Source: Defluviimonas sp. SAOS-178_SWC
GTDB lineage: Bacteria; Pseudomonadota; Alphaproteobacteria; Rhodobacterales; Rhodobacteraceae
DNA: 64,000 nt
Assembly (NCBI RefSeq): GCF_039830135.1
Contig: NZ_CP156081.1
Location: 351,001 to 415,000, forward strand
Direction of reading: 5' to 3'
Part shown: one piece after another, positions 1 through 8,721 of the stretch
Layout of the letters: the number at the start of each line of letters is the position of its first letter
How positions within the stretch are numbered: position 1 is the first letter of the stretch
Notes under the pieces: generated by a model
Database searches by the model: none
What the model was told of the DNA's origin: nothing
The model's input: only the letters and a program-made list of their open reading frames with translations
Program-made: the position numbers and the translations under genes

Positions 1-594
1 CTGCCAGGCGGGCTCTTCGATCCGGGCGCCGAGGCCGGGGGTTTCCCCCTGCTCGGTAATCGTCAGCGCGGCGACCGTGGTCAGGTCGGGTTCGAGCGCG
101 AGCGAGCCGCGGATCAATGACTGGTACCCAAGGGCCGAGACCGGCAGGACGATGAGGTGCAGGTCGCCGTCGCGCTCCAGAAGGTAGACCGGGGCATGGG
201 TGGCGATGCGTTTCAGGCTGGCGACGTCAGCTTCGGACGATAGCGCGATGCTGGTCGCGGGGTCCGCTGCCGCGGCTGCCGGGTCGAAACTCGCCGCATC
301 TATGGTCGTGTCGAAACGTCCCGACGCGAGATCGACGATCCGGGTCTCCAGCGAGTCGATCCCTGCCTCGATCATCAGTTCGCGCATCGCCGGCAGCGCG
401 TCGAGCATCGCGTCGAGACGGGCTTGCCGGTCGCGCTCGACATGCGCCTGCTGAAGCGGTTTCAACAGGACCGAGGCGGAGGAAACGACGAGCGCCGACG
501 CGAGCGCGACGAGCAGCGTGACGCCAATGGCCTTGCGGGGATCGTCATTCGACAGCGCCAGAAAGCGGCGCCAGGGGCCGGGGCGGTCAGACAT
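1..594 (-). CDS. nqrC: Na+-translocating NADH-quinone reductase subunit C-like protein, partial
   Basis: Only the first 198 codons are inside the window; the C-terminus runs off the left edge. The product starts MSDRPGPWRRF, has one N-terminal membrane segment (about residues 24-45) and then a periplasmic region. The last visible part reads EPDLTTVAAL..TITEQGETPGLGARIEEPAW, which matches the NqrC signature (P-D-L-x-T..GETPGLG..xxP.W). In the family this subunit carries FMN bound covalently to a Thr in an SGAT motif near its C-terminus, which cannot be checked here. The start ATG overlaps the nqrB stop, so the two are translationally coupled. Whether nqrDEF and apbE follow is outside the window. 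Confidence 0.85.
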   Translation of the reverse strand, partial: MSDRPGPWRRFLALSNDDPRKAIGVTLLVALASALVVSSASVLLKPLQQAHVERDRQARLDAMLDALPAMRELMIEAGIDSLETRIVDLASGRFDTTIDAASFDPAAAAADPATSIALSSEADVASLKRIATHAPVYLLERDGDLHLIVLPVSALGYQSLIRGSLALEPDLTTVAALTITEQGETPGLGARIEEPAWQ

Positions 595-1390
595 GGGCCC
601 GCCTCCGCTTTCGTCGCCAGACATGGAAGAGCACCGCGACATGGTCGATCAGGGGCGCGGCGAGGCTTCCCAGAAGGGCTGCGGACACGACCGCGTTCAT
701 TGCCGTCCCGGTCAGCAGGCCGAACTGGATGGCCAGAAACCCGGCCAGCGCCCCCGTCAGCCAGCGGCCGGCCCTGGTCGTGGCCGTGGCCACGGGATCG
801 GCGACAAGGAAGACGGCCCCGAAGAGCAGTGGCGCGGCCGTTTGCGGGTCGGGCAGGTCCAGATCCGGCAGAAGACTCGCGGCAGCGCCCGCCACGAGCC
901 CGCCCAGTACGCGCCAGGGCAGGAGTCCGGTGGCGAGCAAGAGGCCGAGACCCGGAAGGGCCGCCAGTGCGACTGAAGGTTCGTTTCCGCCAAGCGCGGT
1001 GCCGGGAAAGGCGAAGATCAGGAATGCCCCTGACGCGACGGCGGCGTTGAGAAAGCCGAAACCGCGCCCGCCGAAGATCATCTCACCGATGACGACGCCG
1101 AAACTCGCCGCCAGCGCGACCTGCCAGAGCGGAACCGACGGTGGAACGATCACCGTCAGGATCAGCGCCGTGGTGACACCATGCCACGACAAGGGCAGGG
1201 CGCGGAGGATCGAGAATGCAAGCTCCCAGATCAGCGAGACCAGAAGCACCACCGCAAGGATCGGCAAGACGGCATTGCCGCGTTCGACGACCGCAGCGGC
1301 GACCGGAGGCAGGAGGGCTGCCGCCTGAAGTAGCGTCACCCGTGCCACGCCAGGCAGAGTGGGCGTCCGATCGCCGATATCACCGCTCAC
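587..1390 (-). CDS. nqrB: short Na+-NQR subunit B-like membrane protein
   Basis: A 267-residue membrane protein with about eight hydrophobic segments. The stretch PLWQVALAASFGVVIGE-MIFGG and the later DPVATATTRAGRW..GALAG..APLIDHV match NqrB. Typical NqrB is about 410 residues; here the N-terminus is shorter, and the loop that should carry the flavinylation motif (SGAT-like) after FAFPG reads GNEPSVALAALPG, so no Thr attachment site is visible. In canonical Na+-NQR this subunit holds covalent FMN and riboflavin and takes part in Na+ transport and quinone reduction. The start is GTG at 1390, overlapping the nqrA stop as GTGA. The family call is secure; activity as a canonical pump subunit is doubtful. 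Confidence 0.8.
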   Translation of the reverse strand: MSGDIGDRTPTLPGVARVTLLQAAALLPPVAAAVVERGNAVLPILAVVLLVSLIWELAFSILRALPLSWHGVTTALILTVIVPPSVPLWQVALAASFGVVIGEMIFGGRGFGFLNAAVASGAFLIFAFPGTALGGNEPSVALAALPGLGLLLATGLLPWRVLGGLVAGAAASLLPDLDLPDPQTAAPLLFGAVFLVADPVATATTRAGRWLTGALAGFLAIQFGLLTGTAMNAVVSAALLGSLAAPLIDHVAVLFHVWRRKRRRAHV

Positions 1391-2646
1391 GCCGCGCTCT
1401 CCAACTCGTCCAGAACCCGGCGCAGGAGATGGCCGTAGTCCGACCCGCTCGTGCAGAGGCGTGTCAGCAGGGCCACGTCCTCCTCGATCAGATCCAGAGC
1501 GCCCAGCCGTTCCGCCGCCTCGACGTCGCCGATGCTGAGTGCCCGCATCAAGGGCACGACCGGGGCGTCGGTCGGCAAGGCGCGGTCCAGCGCGGCGAGC
1601 GGAATGATCGGTGCCGGTCGGGATCTCGGCAGGCTCCGTCCGAGGCGCGGGAGCCAGCGGGACTGCCCCGGCGGGGGCGATAGCGGCATGGCAGTGACGT
1701 GGTTGTGGTGCCGGCGGAGGAAGACGTCGTCGCAGCCGGGCATGGGCGCCCCGGAGTACAGGCGCACCGGCTTGGCATCACCCTCGGAAGAGGGAACGAT
1801 GTCGCGCAGCTTTGCCCCGAGGAGGGTCGGAAAGGCCTCCGACGCCTCAAGGTCCGCGCGGCGGACCGAGACGACGCGCTCGCCCAGATAGTGACCGGTA
1901 TTGAACAGGTGCCCGATGGCGATGACGTCCTGAAAGCAGATGCTCCAGACCGCGCCGCCCGGTCCGGGCGGGCGCAGACGGGCGATCTGATGGCCGACGA
2001 GGCCGGTTGGATAACCGGCGTCGAAAAAGGCGGTCCGCAGGCGGTCCCGACCGGGCCGGGCGATCTCCGCCCCTTTGGCTTGGCAGAGAAAGACCGGCCC
2101 TTCGGTCAGCTCCATCAGGATGTCGAGGCCCCGCTCGAAGTCATCAGGCCGGAGCGCGAGGATTGCCCCGGGGTCGGCCGCCCCTTGCGTGGCGTCGATG
2201 GCGTTGACGAAGATCGCCTCGGGGGTCGCCTCGGGGTCGGGAATGCGACCGAAGGGACGGCTGAGAAAGGCAGGCCAGAGGCCGTTTTCGAGAAGCGTGG
2301 CGCGCGCGCTACCCCCGTCAGGCCGTGCAATCGGAGCGGCGGGCAATTCCGCCCTGGGCTCGGGATCGCAGGACAGGATAACCGAGGACAGAACCCGGCG
2401 CGGCCCCCGCTCTAAAGAGGCCACGGTGCCGTCAACCGGCGATACGACGGCCAGAGACGGGCGTTTCGCGTCCGTGAAAAGCACCTGCCCGCAGCGCACA
2501 TGCTCGCCTTCCGTCACAGCGAAAGCCGGATGCAAACCCGGATAGTCGGCGCCGAGGAGCGCCACAGTCGCAGGGCGGCGCATCGGGCCGATCCCTGCCG
2601 GCGATCCGCCAGGCCGCCGTCTCAAGAAGCTGATCCAACCGGTCAT
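1387..2646 (-). CDS. nqrA: Na+-translocating NADH-quinone reductase subunit A-like protein
   Basis: A 419-residue soluble protein. ATG at 2646 is chosen over the longer frame because GGAGGG lies about 5-10 bases upstream and MTGWISFLRRRP is a sensible N-terminus. Family landmarks are FVNAIDATQGAADPGAI, DDFERGLDILMELTEGPVFLCQ, YPTGLVGHQIARL and VWSICFQDVIAIGHLF-TG, all close to NqrA; RnfC was considered but the ferredoxin cysteine clusters of RnfC are absent. NqrA is the cytoplasmic quinone-binding subunit of the Na+-NQR complex. It is the first gene of the leftward nqrA-nqrB-nqrC group, with stop/start overlaps at both junctions, and lies 80 bases downstream of a perfect FNR-type palindrome. 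Confidence 0.85.
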   Translation of the reverse strand: MTGWISFLRRRPGGSPAGIGPMRRPATVALLGADYPGLHPAFAVTEGEHVRCGQVLFTDAKRPSLAVVSPVDGTVASLERGPRRVLSSVILSCDPEPRAELPAAPIARPDGGSARATLLENGLWPAFLSRPFGRIPDPEATPEAIFVNAIDATQGAADPGAILALRPDDFERGLDILMELTEGPVFLCQAKGAEIARPGRDRLRTAFFDAGYPTGLVGHQIARLRPPGPGGAVWSICFQDVIAIGHLFNTGHYLGERVVSVRRADLEASEAFPTLLGAKLRDIVPSSEGDAKPVRLYSGAPMPGCDDVFLRRHHNHVTAMPLSPPPGQSRWLPRLGRSLPRSRPAPIIPLAALDRALPTDAPVVPLMRALSIGDVEAAERLGALDLIEEDVALLTRLCTSGSDYGHLLRRVLDELESAA

Positions 2647-2721
2647 CAACACCCTCCGGCCCGCCCGCGTTTGCGCCGACCGTTCCTGCCGCATCCCAGC
2701 TTCGGCACAACCCCGGCATAC

Positions 2722-2743
2722 CGCTTTGATCCGGATCAAAGCG
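2722..2743. promoter_or_regulatory. FNR/FnrL-type operator, perfect palindrome
   Basis: The core TTGAT-CCGG-ATCAA at 2726-2739 is an exact match to the FNR consensus TTGAT-N4-ATCAA, and the symmetry extends to 22 bases. It sits between the divergent nqrA (start 2646, 80 bases away) and the multiheme cytochrome remnant (start 2805, 65 bases away). Binding by an FnrL-like oxygen-sensing regulator is inferred from the match; which of the two promoters it controls is unknown. Confidence 0.75.
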
Positions 2744-2804
2744 CTCCACCTTGGCGATCGGCACGTTGCCGCAACCCTGACGGGTGGCTGGAGGGGAGAT
2801 ATGC

Positions 2805-3596
2805 ATGTCGTTTTTCAAGGCTCCTCTGGCGGCAGGCTTCGTTGTCGGTGCCGTGCTCGGCGGAAGCGAGGTGCTGGCTCAATCGATGTTGACTGATACC
2901 GTCGAAGACTGGCTCGCGTCGCCCCATGCCAATCGCGCGTCGCCCGCATTCAAGCATTGGAACGAGGACGGGCAGGTTGCGCCGGAATGTGCCAATTGCC
3001 ATTCGAGCGAAGGACTCGTCGATTTCCTCGGCGGTGACGGAAGCCCGGCGGGGGTGGTCGATCAACCCGTTGCGACCGGGCTCGCCATAGACGAAGTCGC
3101 CTGCCACAGCCGCGTGGCGGCTATCAGTATCCGGGCCAAAGCTATGCCGGACGTTTCGCACATGTGCCGGACTTCGCCGATTGCACGGGTTGCCACGACC
3201 CCCACCGGCTGACGGAGGCGACCGACGGATGCGCGGACTGTCACGGGCCGGTCGCGACTTATGCGGCAGAGATCGCGGGAACACCCATCGTCCACGCGCC
3301 GGATGCCTATCCCTACTTCTTCGTTGATGCGGACGGAGACGATCAGGCCGGTGCCGGCGAAATGATCTATCCCAACCGCTACCAAAGCTGGACGCCACGT
3401 CTCCTGAAGGCCGCTTACAACTATCAGTTCGTGGCCAAGGAGCCCGGCATTCACGTGCATAATCCGCGCTACGCCCAGCAGATCTTGATCGACAGTCTGG
3501 ACGATCTCGCGAAAGCGGTGCCCGGCATCGCGAATCCTACGCCCGGCCCTGAAGCCCCTTGGGCACGATGCCGTGCTACAGGTCGCGCACCGCTAG
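2805..3596 (+). pseudogene. degenerate multiheme cytochrome c, frameshifted and internally deleted
   Basis: Begins at ATG 2805 after GGAGGGG, with a signal peptide (MSFFKAPLAAGFVVG..VLAQ). The first heme site CANCH is intact. About 3105-3125 the reading frame changes: the earlier frame stops at 3212, while coherent cytochrome sequence (GGYQYPGQSYAGRFAHVPDFADCTGCHDPH, then CADCHG) continues in another frame. That frame continues through AGTPIVHAPDAYPYFFVDADGDD and YQSWTPRLLKAAYNYQFV, the C-terminal signature of large periplasmic multiheme cytochromes in Rhodobacterales as I recall them. Compared with that pattern the segments after DEVACH and after CADCHG are too short, which suggests deletions. 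A second frame change near 3550 would give a stop at 3594. Sequencing error could explain a shift but not the missing heme segments. It is divergent from nqrA. Confidence 0.75.
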
Positions 3597-5812
3597 TCAG
3601 CGGCCGGGATGCTGCCGAGCCGTCTGCGCACCGCAGGGTTGTCGCCCTGCGAAAGGATGTAGTGCCCAAGCCTGCGCGCCAGTTCGATGTGGCCGCTGTT
3701 CACCGCGCGCTCGAACAACTCGCGCTGGTAACGCGGAAACTCCCGACGCGCGCGGAGCAGCGTGTAGAATTCGAGGCGCGTCAGGGAGCCGGATAGGGCC
3801 CCGAGGATGATGGGCGACAAGATCCCCATCTGGTTGAGCGACGACCCGAGGCGATGGCCAAGGAGCGGGGCGCGAAGGTGTTGCACGTTGCCCTGCGAAA
3901 AGCGCGCCGCATGGGCCGCGTCGAGGGGTTCGTAAGGGTCGTAGAGGATATACACCCGACGGGCGGCCCGCGAGACCGCGGCCGCGTCCCCGTAGGGGCC
4001 GGAGAAATCGCGATCCCAGACGACTTTGTAGCGCGTTTCCCAAGGGACGAGGGACTTGTCGACCGTTGATTGGGGGCTGATCGCCACGACGTCGCATCCG
4101 GGGGCGGCCGGGCTGAAGGCACAGGCGGCGTAGCCCCCCATCGACGCGCCGTAGAACACGACACGCTCGAATTGATCGAAGAATCCGCTGTCGCGAAGTT
4201 CATCGAATTGCGACGCGACCCAAGGCTCGCGATACCACGTCCAGCCGCCCGCGAGGACGCCAAGCATCGACCAGTTCCGGGATTCGATCAGGGAATATCC
4301 CCAGGGCCGGCGATCATCGCGCTTGTTCATCGCGATGTCGAGATTGTCGAAGGTGACGACCAGAGTGCCCTTGCTGCGCGGGATGTAGAGGAAGGAATGC
4401 CCGGCCGGACCAGCCCGGTAGAACCCGTCACGCCCGGCGAGGTCCGTCGCGATCCTGTCCCAGCTTTCACTCGCGGCGGCGTTGTCAGGCGGCCTTGGCG
4501 AGACGACAACGCGGGTCACGTCCTTACCGCTCTCGACGCGATCCGCGATGACGTCATTGGTTCCGAACGGTTTGAGAAAGGGAAAGGCGCCCGATCCCTT
4601 GCGAATATCCATGAACAGGCGGCTGTCGGCATGAAGGCAGCGTTCAAGGAATGTCTTCAGACCGCGTATGTTGTGCCGATCGCCGAAGCCATTGAGATTG
4701 CAGAGCACGTCGACCGGGCGCATTTCCTTCTCGCTGCGGACGACGCGGATGCGTTCCCTGTCGACGCCGTGGTCTTCAAGAAACGCGATATAGGGCTCGA
4801 TCCACGGCTGGGTCGGGTCTCCGAACTTTCCGTGACCGTTCACGTCGATCAGTGTGATGTCGCAATCGTACTTGTGGTGAAGCGCCAGGACGAAACCGCG
4901 TGCGGTACCGGTCAGGTCCGCGACCGAAGTTACCTCTTCCAGATCGACAGTATCGATGAGAGCGCCGTCAAAGACCGCCCGCCCACGCCCCTTGATCGGG
5001 GCAAGCTCCGGCCGGATGCCGTGGGCGCGGACGAGCCGGTCGAGGTATGAACCGGCGGGTGGCAACCCCGCATGGTGATTTCCGATCTGCTTCTTGTTCG
5101 AGGCCCAGAGATGAAGCGCGGTCGTGTCGTCGGTGAGAAGCGCCTCCACGATCGACGCGTCGCGCAGGAACTTCGCGCGGTCGCGGAACGTGATCGGGTA
5201 GAAGGCGTTGAGTGGCTGGACTCGCCCGGCAAGTCCAAGTTCATGCACGAAATGCGTGACCATCATCGGCCCCCAGACCCCCCAGGGCTGTTGGCTGACA
5301 TGAACGGGCCTGCCGGCGTCGCGGGCCTTGCGCAGCCGGTCCTGCCGCCCGCGCGGCAGAAACGGCGCGATCGAGAAGCGATCCGAGGTGAATTCCAGCA
5401 TCCGGGCCAGCATGTCGCTGTCCGCCGGCAGCCCGAGGACGGCGTTGTTCACCCGATGCTCGCCCGGCAATTCGAAACCCATCACGTAGTCATCGTCGTA
5501 ATCCATCGGGCGATGGCAGTAGACATCCGTGTCGATCCAGATCATCCTCGGGCAGCGATGGATCATGTGCAGACGGAAGAGGTCGGCAAAAAGCGCGTAG
5601 CTGTCCTTCTGTTCGTATTTGATGAAGTCGTCGGTATCGAGGATCTCCCTCCCGTCGCGGCGGATGACGCCTGCCGGCACGTTGGGAATGTCCTCGTAGC
5701 TGAAAAGCGTGATGCGTTGCCCCTTGTCGACGAAAGACTTCAGGCAGACCTGCTCCATCCAGCTGAGCGGGCCGCCAATCCACAAGGTACCGACTTCACG
5801 TTCTCGCGCCAT
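3593..5812 (-). CDS. glycosyltransferase fused to an alpha/beta-hydrolase-like domain
   Basis: A 739-residue protein. Residues 1 to about 250 look like a GT-A glycosyltransferase acting on a sugar-nucleotide: GTLWIGGPLSWMEQVCLKSF at the N-terminus and a DTD motif (residues 94-96, in MIWIDTDVYC) for metal and nucleotide binding. The middle (about 260-430) resembles a Rossmann-type domain of unknown role. The C-terminal third has a nucleophile elbow GASMGG (Ser about 557) with candidate Asp in ILYDPYEP (about 625) and His in LLGHRLG (about 653), as in alpha/beta hydrolases. Start ATG 5812 follows AAGGACC. It faces the cytochrome remnant and is divergent from another glycosyltransferase, so surface polysaccharide or glycan modification is likely. 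Donor, acceptor and esterase substrate are unknown. Confidence 0.7.
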   Translation of the reverse strand: MAREREVGTLWIGGPLSWMEQVCLKSFVDKGQRITLFSYEDIPNVPAGVIRRDGREILDTDDFIKYEQKDSYALFADLFRLHMIHRCPRMIWIDTDVYCHRPMDYDDDYVMGFELPGEHRVNNAVLGLPADSDMLARMLEFTSDRFSIAPFLPRGRQDRLRKARDAGRPVHVSQQPWGVWGPMMVTHFVHELGLAGRVQPLNAFYPITFRDRAKFLRDASIVEALLTDDTTALHLWASNKKQIGNHHAGLPPAGSYLDRLVRAHGIRPELAPIKGRGRAVFDGALIDTVDLEEVTSVADLTGTARGFVLALHHKYDCDITLIDVNGHGKFGDPTQPWIEPYIAFLEDHGVDRERIRVVRSEKEMRPVDVLCNLNGFGDRHNIRGLKTFLERCLHADSRLFMDIRKGSGAFPFLKPFGTNDVIADRVESGKDVTRVVVSPRPPDNAAASESWDRIATDLAGRDGFYRAGPAGHSFLYIPRSKGTLVVTFDNLDIAMNKRDDRRPWGYSLIESRNWSMLGVLAGGWTWYREPWVASQFDELRDSGFFDQFERVVFYGASMGGYAACAFSPAAPGCDVVAISPQSTVDKSLVPWETRYKVVWDRDFSGPYGDAAAVSRAARRVYILYDPYEPLDAAHAARFSQGNVQHLRAPLLGHRLGSSLNQMGILSPIILGALSGSLTRLEFYTLLRARREFPRYQRELFERAVNSGHIELARRLGHYILSQGDNPAVRRRLGSIPAAD

Positions 5813-6119
5813 CCGGACGGCCCTGGTCCTTCATACTCATCATCGCCTGCGAGGTGCTACCTGCCGTGCGGAGCGTTCGTCGTGCATGCGCCCTTGACTG
5901 TTACACGAGGCTTGGTCGCACCGGCAACCGAAACGCACTGGCGGACGATCCGGCGACGTTGCCAATTCGCGCTATTCGACTACGGTAAGGTCAAGGCCAA
6001 GAACAGGCGCCACGGCCCCGCCACGGCCATGTCGTCAGGGGCGTGGTGCAGGCATGGGCGGATCTGATGCAACAAGCGGGGCCACGGGCGCGGTCCCAGA
6101 TCCAGGATGACGGGGTCCG
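5813..6119. other. divergent intergenic region between two glycosyltransferase genes
   Basis: This 307-base stretch must hold the promoters of both divergent genes. I saw no terminator, operator-like palindrome or short gene in it that I could support. Confidence 0.5.
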
Positions 6120-8384
6120 GTGGTTTTCGAGCATAAGTCCAGACTGAGCGCCCGACGCCTTTGCAGTGCCCGTATCGGTGACGCCACGCTGCTCGACGCC
6201 GTCGCGCGCGACGTGGAGGGCGGCGAGAGCGAGGTCACGCTGTTTTTCGCCACCGGCACGGATTCCGGGCGTGTGTCGCTTGCGTCGGACGGGGTTGTTG
6301 TCGCTACGGGCAATCTCAGCGGCGCGCCCTGGCTGACCGTCAGGGTTCCGCCGGGAGAGCGTTTGAGGATCGCCTGTGGCGACAGCGCGGCCGATGTCAG
6401 CTCCGCAAGAGATGAGGCCGCGGTTTTCGAGGGGGCAAACGCGTTCCTTGCCACGCGAAATGGCGAAAGCGCCGAAACCGTCTTGGCCTGGCTCGACTTC
6501 CACGCGACCTGCCACGGCGTGACTGGGGCGGTCATCATCGACCGGGCGCGGCCAGGCAGCGACCCGACGTTCGAAACGCTCCTTGCCGAGGGGCTTGACC
6601 GGGCAGAGCACGATTGCGCCGTCGTGGTCCTGAGTTGCGATCATCCTCTGGGGCGGAGCGATCTGCCCGCCGAAGCCCATCCCTTCTGCGTGGCCGAAGC
6701 CCCCGGCAAGGACCGCATGGAGGTGCCCCCGCCCGACCCGTGGTCATCGCCGCTTGGCCAACCGCTCGTCCATGAGATCGCGAAGGCCCGCTTTCTGTCC
6801 GAGGCGCGCGCGGTTGCGAACATCGATGTCTGCGACCTCCTGGCGCCTGCCCCGGACGTCAACGTCTTCGATCGGGCCGTGGCAGCGCAGGGCGGCGTGA
6901 TCGCCTTGCTCGGCAGGCACTGCTATCCGTGGCGCATCCGGGAGAACCAGCCCATCCGGTTTGGCGACCACATTTGCGTGCAGTTCGATCACAAGATCCT
7001 CCGGCGGCGCTGGTGCCTCGCTCCGGCCAAGGCGCCTTCTGACGCGACCTGGCGGCTGGTGCGGATGGGCAACGCGCCGGTCGACGACGCCGATAGCGGG
7101 ACGTTCTATCGCTGCATGTCGCTGCGGCATCCGGAGCGGTCGGTGTCCAGGATCGTTCCGAAATCCTCGCTGATCGAGCATCCGCCACTGATCGAGCTTT
7201 CCAAGCGCCATTTCGCACACAACCCGGTGCGAATGCCGGAGGTTCGGCCCGATACGCTCCCCGGGCATCGCGAACGGCGGGTTATCGTCACGACGATGAA
7301 GAACGAAGGCCCCTTCATCCTCGAATGGATCGCCTATCATCGTGCCGTCGGGTTCGACGACTTCCTCGTCTACACGAATGATTGCAGCGACGGCACCGAC
7401 CGGATGCTCGACCTCCTGCAGACGCGCGGCATCGTGCAGCATCGGGATAATCCTTATTGTCAAAGCGGGCTTAAGCCGCAGCACGCGGCCCTACAGGCGG
7501 CCGACGGGGAGGCCGTCGTCAAGGACGCAACCTGGGTCGTCTGCATGGATGTCGATGAATACGTCAATGTCAGGACCGGGGCCGGTACGCTCGACGATCT
7601 CTTCGCGACGGTTCCGGATGCCAACATGATCTCGATGACCTGGCGGCTTTTCGGCAATTCCGACGTCCACGAGTTCCAGGACCGTTTCGTGACCGAGCAG
7701 TTCACCCGCTGCGCGCCGGAATTCGTCCGCAAGCCGCACCAGGCCTGGGGCTTCAAGACGCTCTACAAGAACATCGGTCTTTACAAGAAGCTGGGCGTGC
7801 ACCGGCCGAAGGGCCTGAACCCGCAGCTCTGGCAGCACATTAACTGGGTGAACGGATCCGGAAAGCCTTTGCCGCGCGAGATGTACCGCAACGCGTGGCG
7901 ATCGACGACGGAGACCTATGGCTACGACCTCGTGTCGCTCAACCACTATGCCGTGCGCTCGGCCGAGAGTTTCCTTGTCAAACGCGACCGCGGGCGCGTC
8001 AACCACGTCGACCGGGACCAAGGCCTGGCCTACTGGTTCCGCATGAACCACAACGTCGAGGACGACCTGTCGATCCAACGCGTACTGCCGGCCGCAAAGG
8101 CCGAGTTCGACCGCCTGATCGCCGACGAGGAGATCGCGGCCATGCACGCCCATTGCGTGAAGATGCACCGCGCGAAGATCGAAGAGCTTAGGGCGACGAC
8201 GACCTATTCCAGTTTCTACGCCGACCTCACCGGCCCGCGCCTCGAAAAGCTGTCACGGCTCCTGCCGCATTTCGGCTCCAACGTCTTCCTCGCCGGGCCG
8301 GAAGCGATCCCCGACACGGTCCTGGAGCGCGACCCCGACGAGGATTTCTTCTTCACGGTCGAGCAGAGGAAAACCGCGCACTGA
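6120..8384 (+). CDS. large glycosyltransferase family 2 protein
   Basis: A 754-residue protein starting at GTG 6120. The second half (about 385-700) is a family 2 glycosyltransferase of the type often named Glyco_tranf_2_4: VIVTTMKNEGPFILEWIAYHR, then NDCSDGTDRM, and the catalytic DVDEY (residues 477-481, in WVVCMDVDEYVNV). The first 370 residues have a looser resemblance, with DFHATCHGV..AVIIDRA and a block ending YPWRIRENQP, and may be a second, degenerate glycosyltransferase module. There is no signal peptide or membrane segment, so it is probably cytoplasmic and adds sugars to a surface polymer. It is divergent from the glycosyltransferase-hydrolase fusion, suggesting a shared role. Confidence 0.75.
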   Translation: MVFEHKSRLSARRLCSARIGDATLLDAVARDVEGGESEVTLFFATGTDSGRVSLASDGVVVATGNLSGAPWLTVRVPPGERLRIACGDSAADVSSARDEAAVFEGANAFLATRNGESAETVLAWLDFHATCHGVTGAVIIDRARPGSDPTFETLLAEGLDRAEHDCAVVVLSCDHPLGRSDLPAEAHPFCVAEAPGKDRMEVPPPDPWSSPLGQPLVHEIAKARFLSEARAVANIDVCDLLAPAPDVNVFDRAVAAQGGVIALLGRHCYPWRIRENQPIRFGDHICVQFDHKILRRRWCLAPAKAPSDATWRLVRMGNAPVDDADSGTFYRCMSLRHPERSVSRIVPKSSLIEHPPLIELSKRHFAHNPVRMPEVRPDTLPGHRERRVIVTTMKNEGPFILEWIAYHRAVGFDDFLVYTNDCSDGTDRMLDLLQTRGIVQHRDNPYCQSGLKPQHAALQAADGEAVVKDATWVVCMDVDEYVNVRTGAGTLDDLFATVPDANMISMTWRLFGNSDVHEFQDRFVTEQFTRCAPEFVRKPHQAWGFKTLYKNIGLYKKLGVHRPKGLNPQLWQHINWVNGSGKPLPREMYRNAWRSTTETYGYDLVSLNHYAVRSAESFLVKRDRGRVNHVDRDQGLAYWFRMNHNVEDDLSIQRVLPAAKAEFDRLIADEEIAAMHAHCVKMHRAKIEELRATTTYSSFYADLTGPRLEKLSRLLPHFGSNVFLAGPEAIPDTVLERDPDEDFFFTVEQRKTAH

Positions 8385-8587
8385 CAGGGGCGCAAGGACT
8401 GGGCGAGGGAGAGGGATGAGGCGCATCCGCCGCTGCCCGCACCCATCATATGACAGCAGACGCCATGTGCGCGCCGTCTTCGCGGCTTGCCAACACCGGT
8501 CCGCCGAACTATCCACACAAGGAAGACAGGGCTTTCTCGGCGCCAAATCCAGTCGCCCCACGGTGACCATGCGGCCCAAGTCCGTCA

Positions 8588-8663
8588 GGCCTCGTAGCTC
8601 AGGGGATAGAGCGACCGCCTCCTAAGCGGTAGGTCATAGGTTCGAATCCTATCGGGGCCGCCA
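8588..8663 (+). tRNA. tRNA-Arg(CCT)
   Basis: A 76-base cloverleaf. The acceptor arm GGCCTCG pairs with CGGGGCC with one G-U. The anticodon stem ACCGC/GCGGT encloses the loop CTCCTAA, giving anticodon CCT. The T loop TTCGAAT is standard, and the 3' CCA is encoded. It lies alone between the family 2 glycosyltransferase and the VOC gene. Confidence 0.95.
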
Positions 8664-8721
8664 CCTTTCTTGGCCATCGCCGCAAGGCTCTGCTAGGCTT
8701 TGCTCCGGGAGGTGCACGGCC

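Noticed and set aside
1387..2646. RnfC as the identity of the NqrA-like protein
   Set aside because: No CxxCxxCxxxCP ferredoxin clusters are present, and the diagnostic stretches match NqrA.
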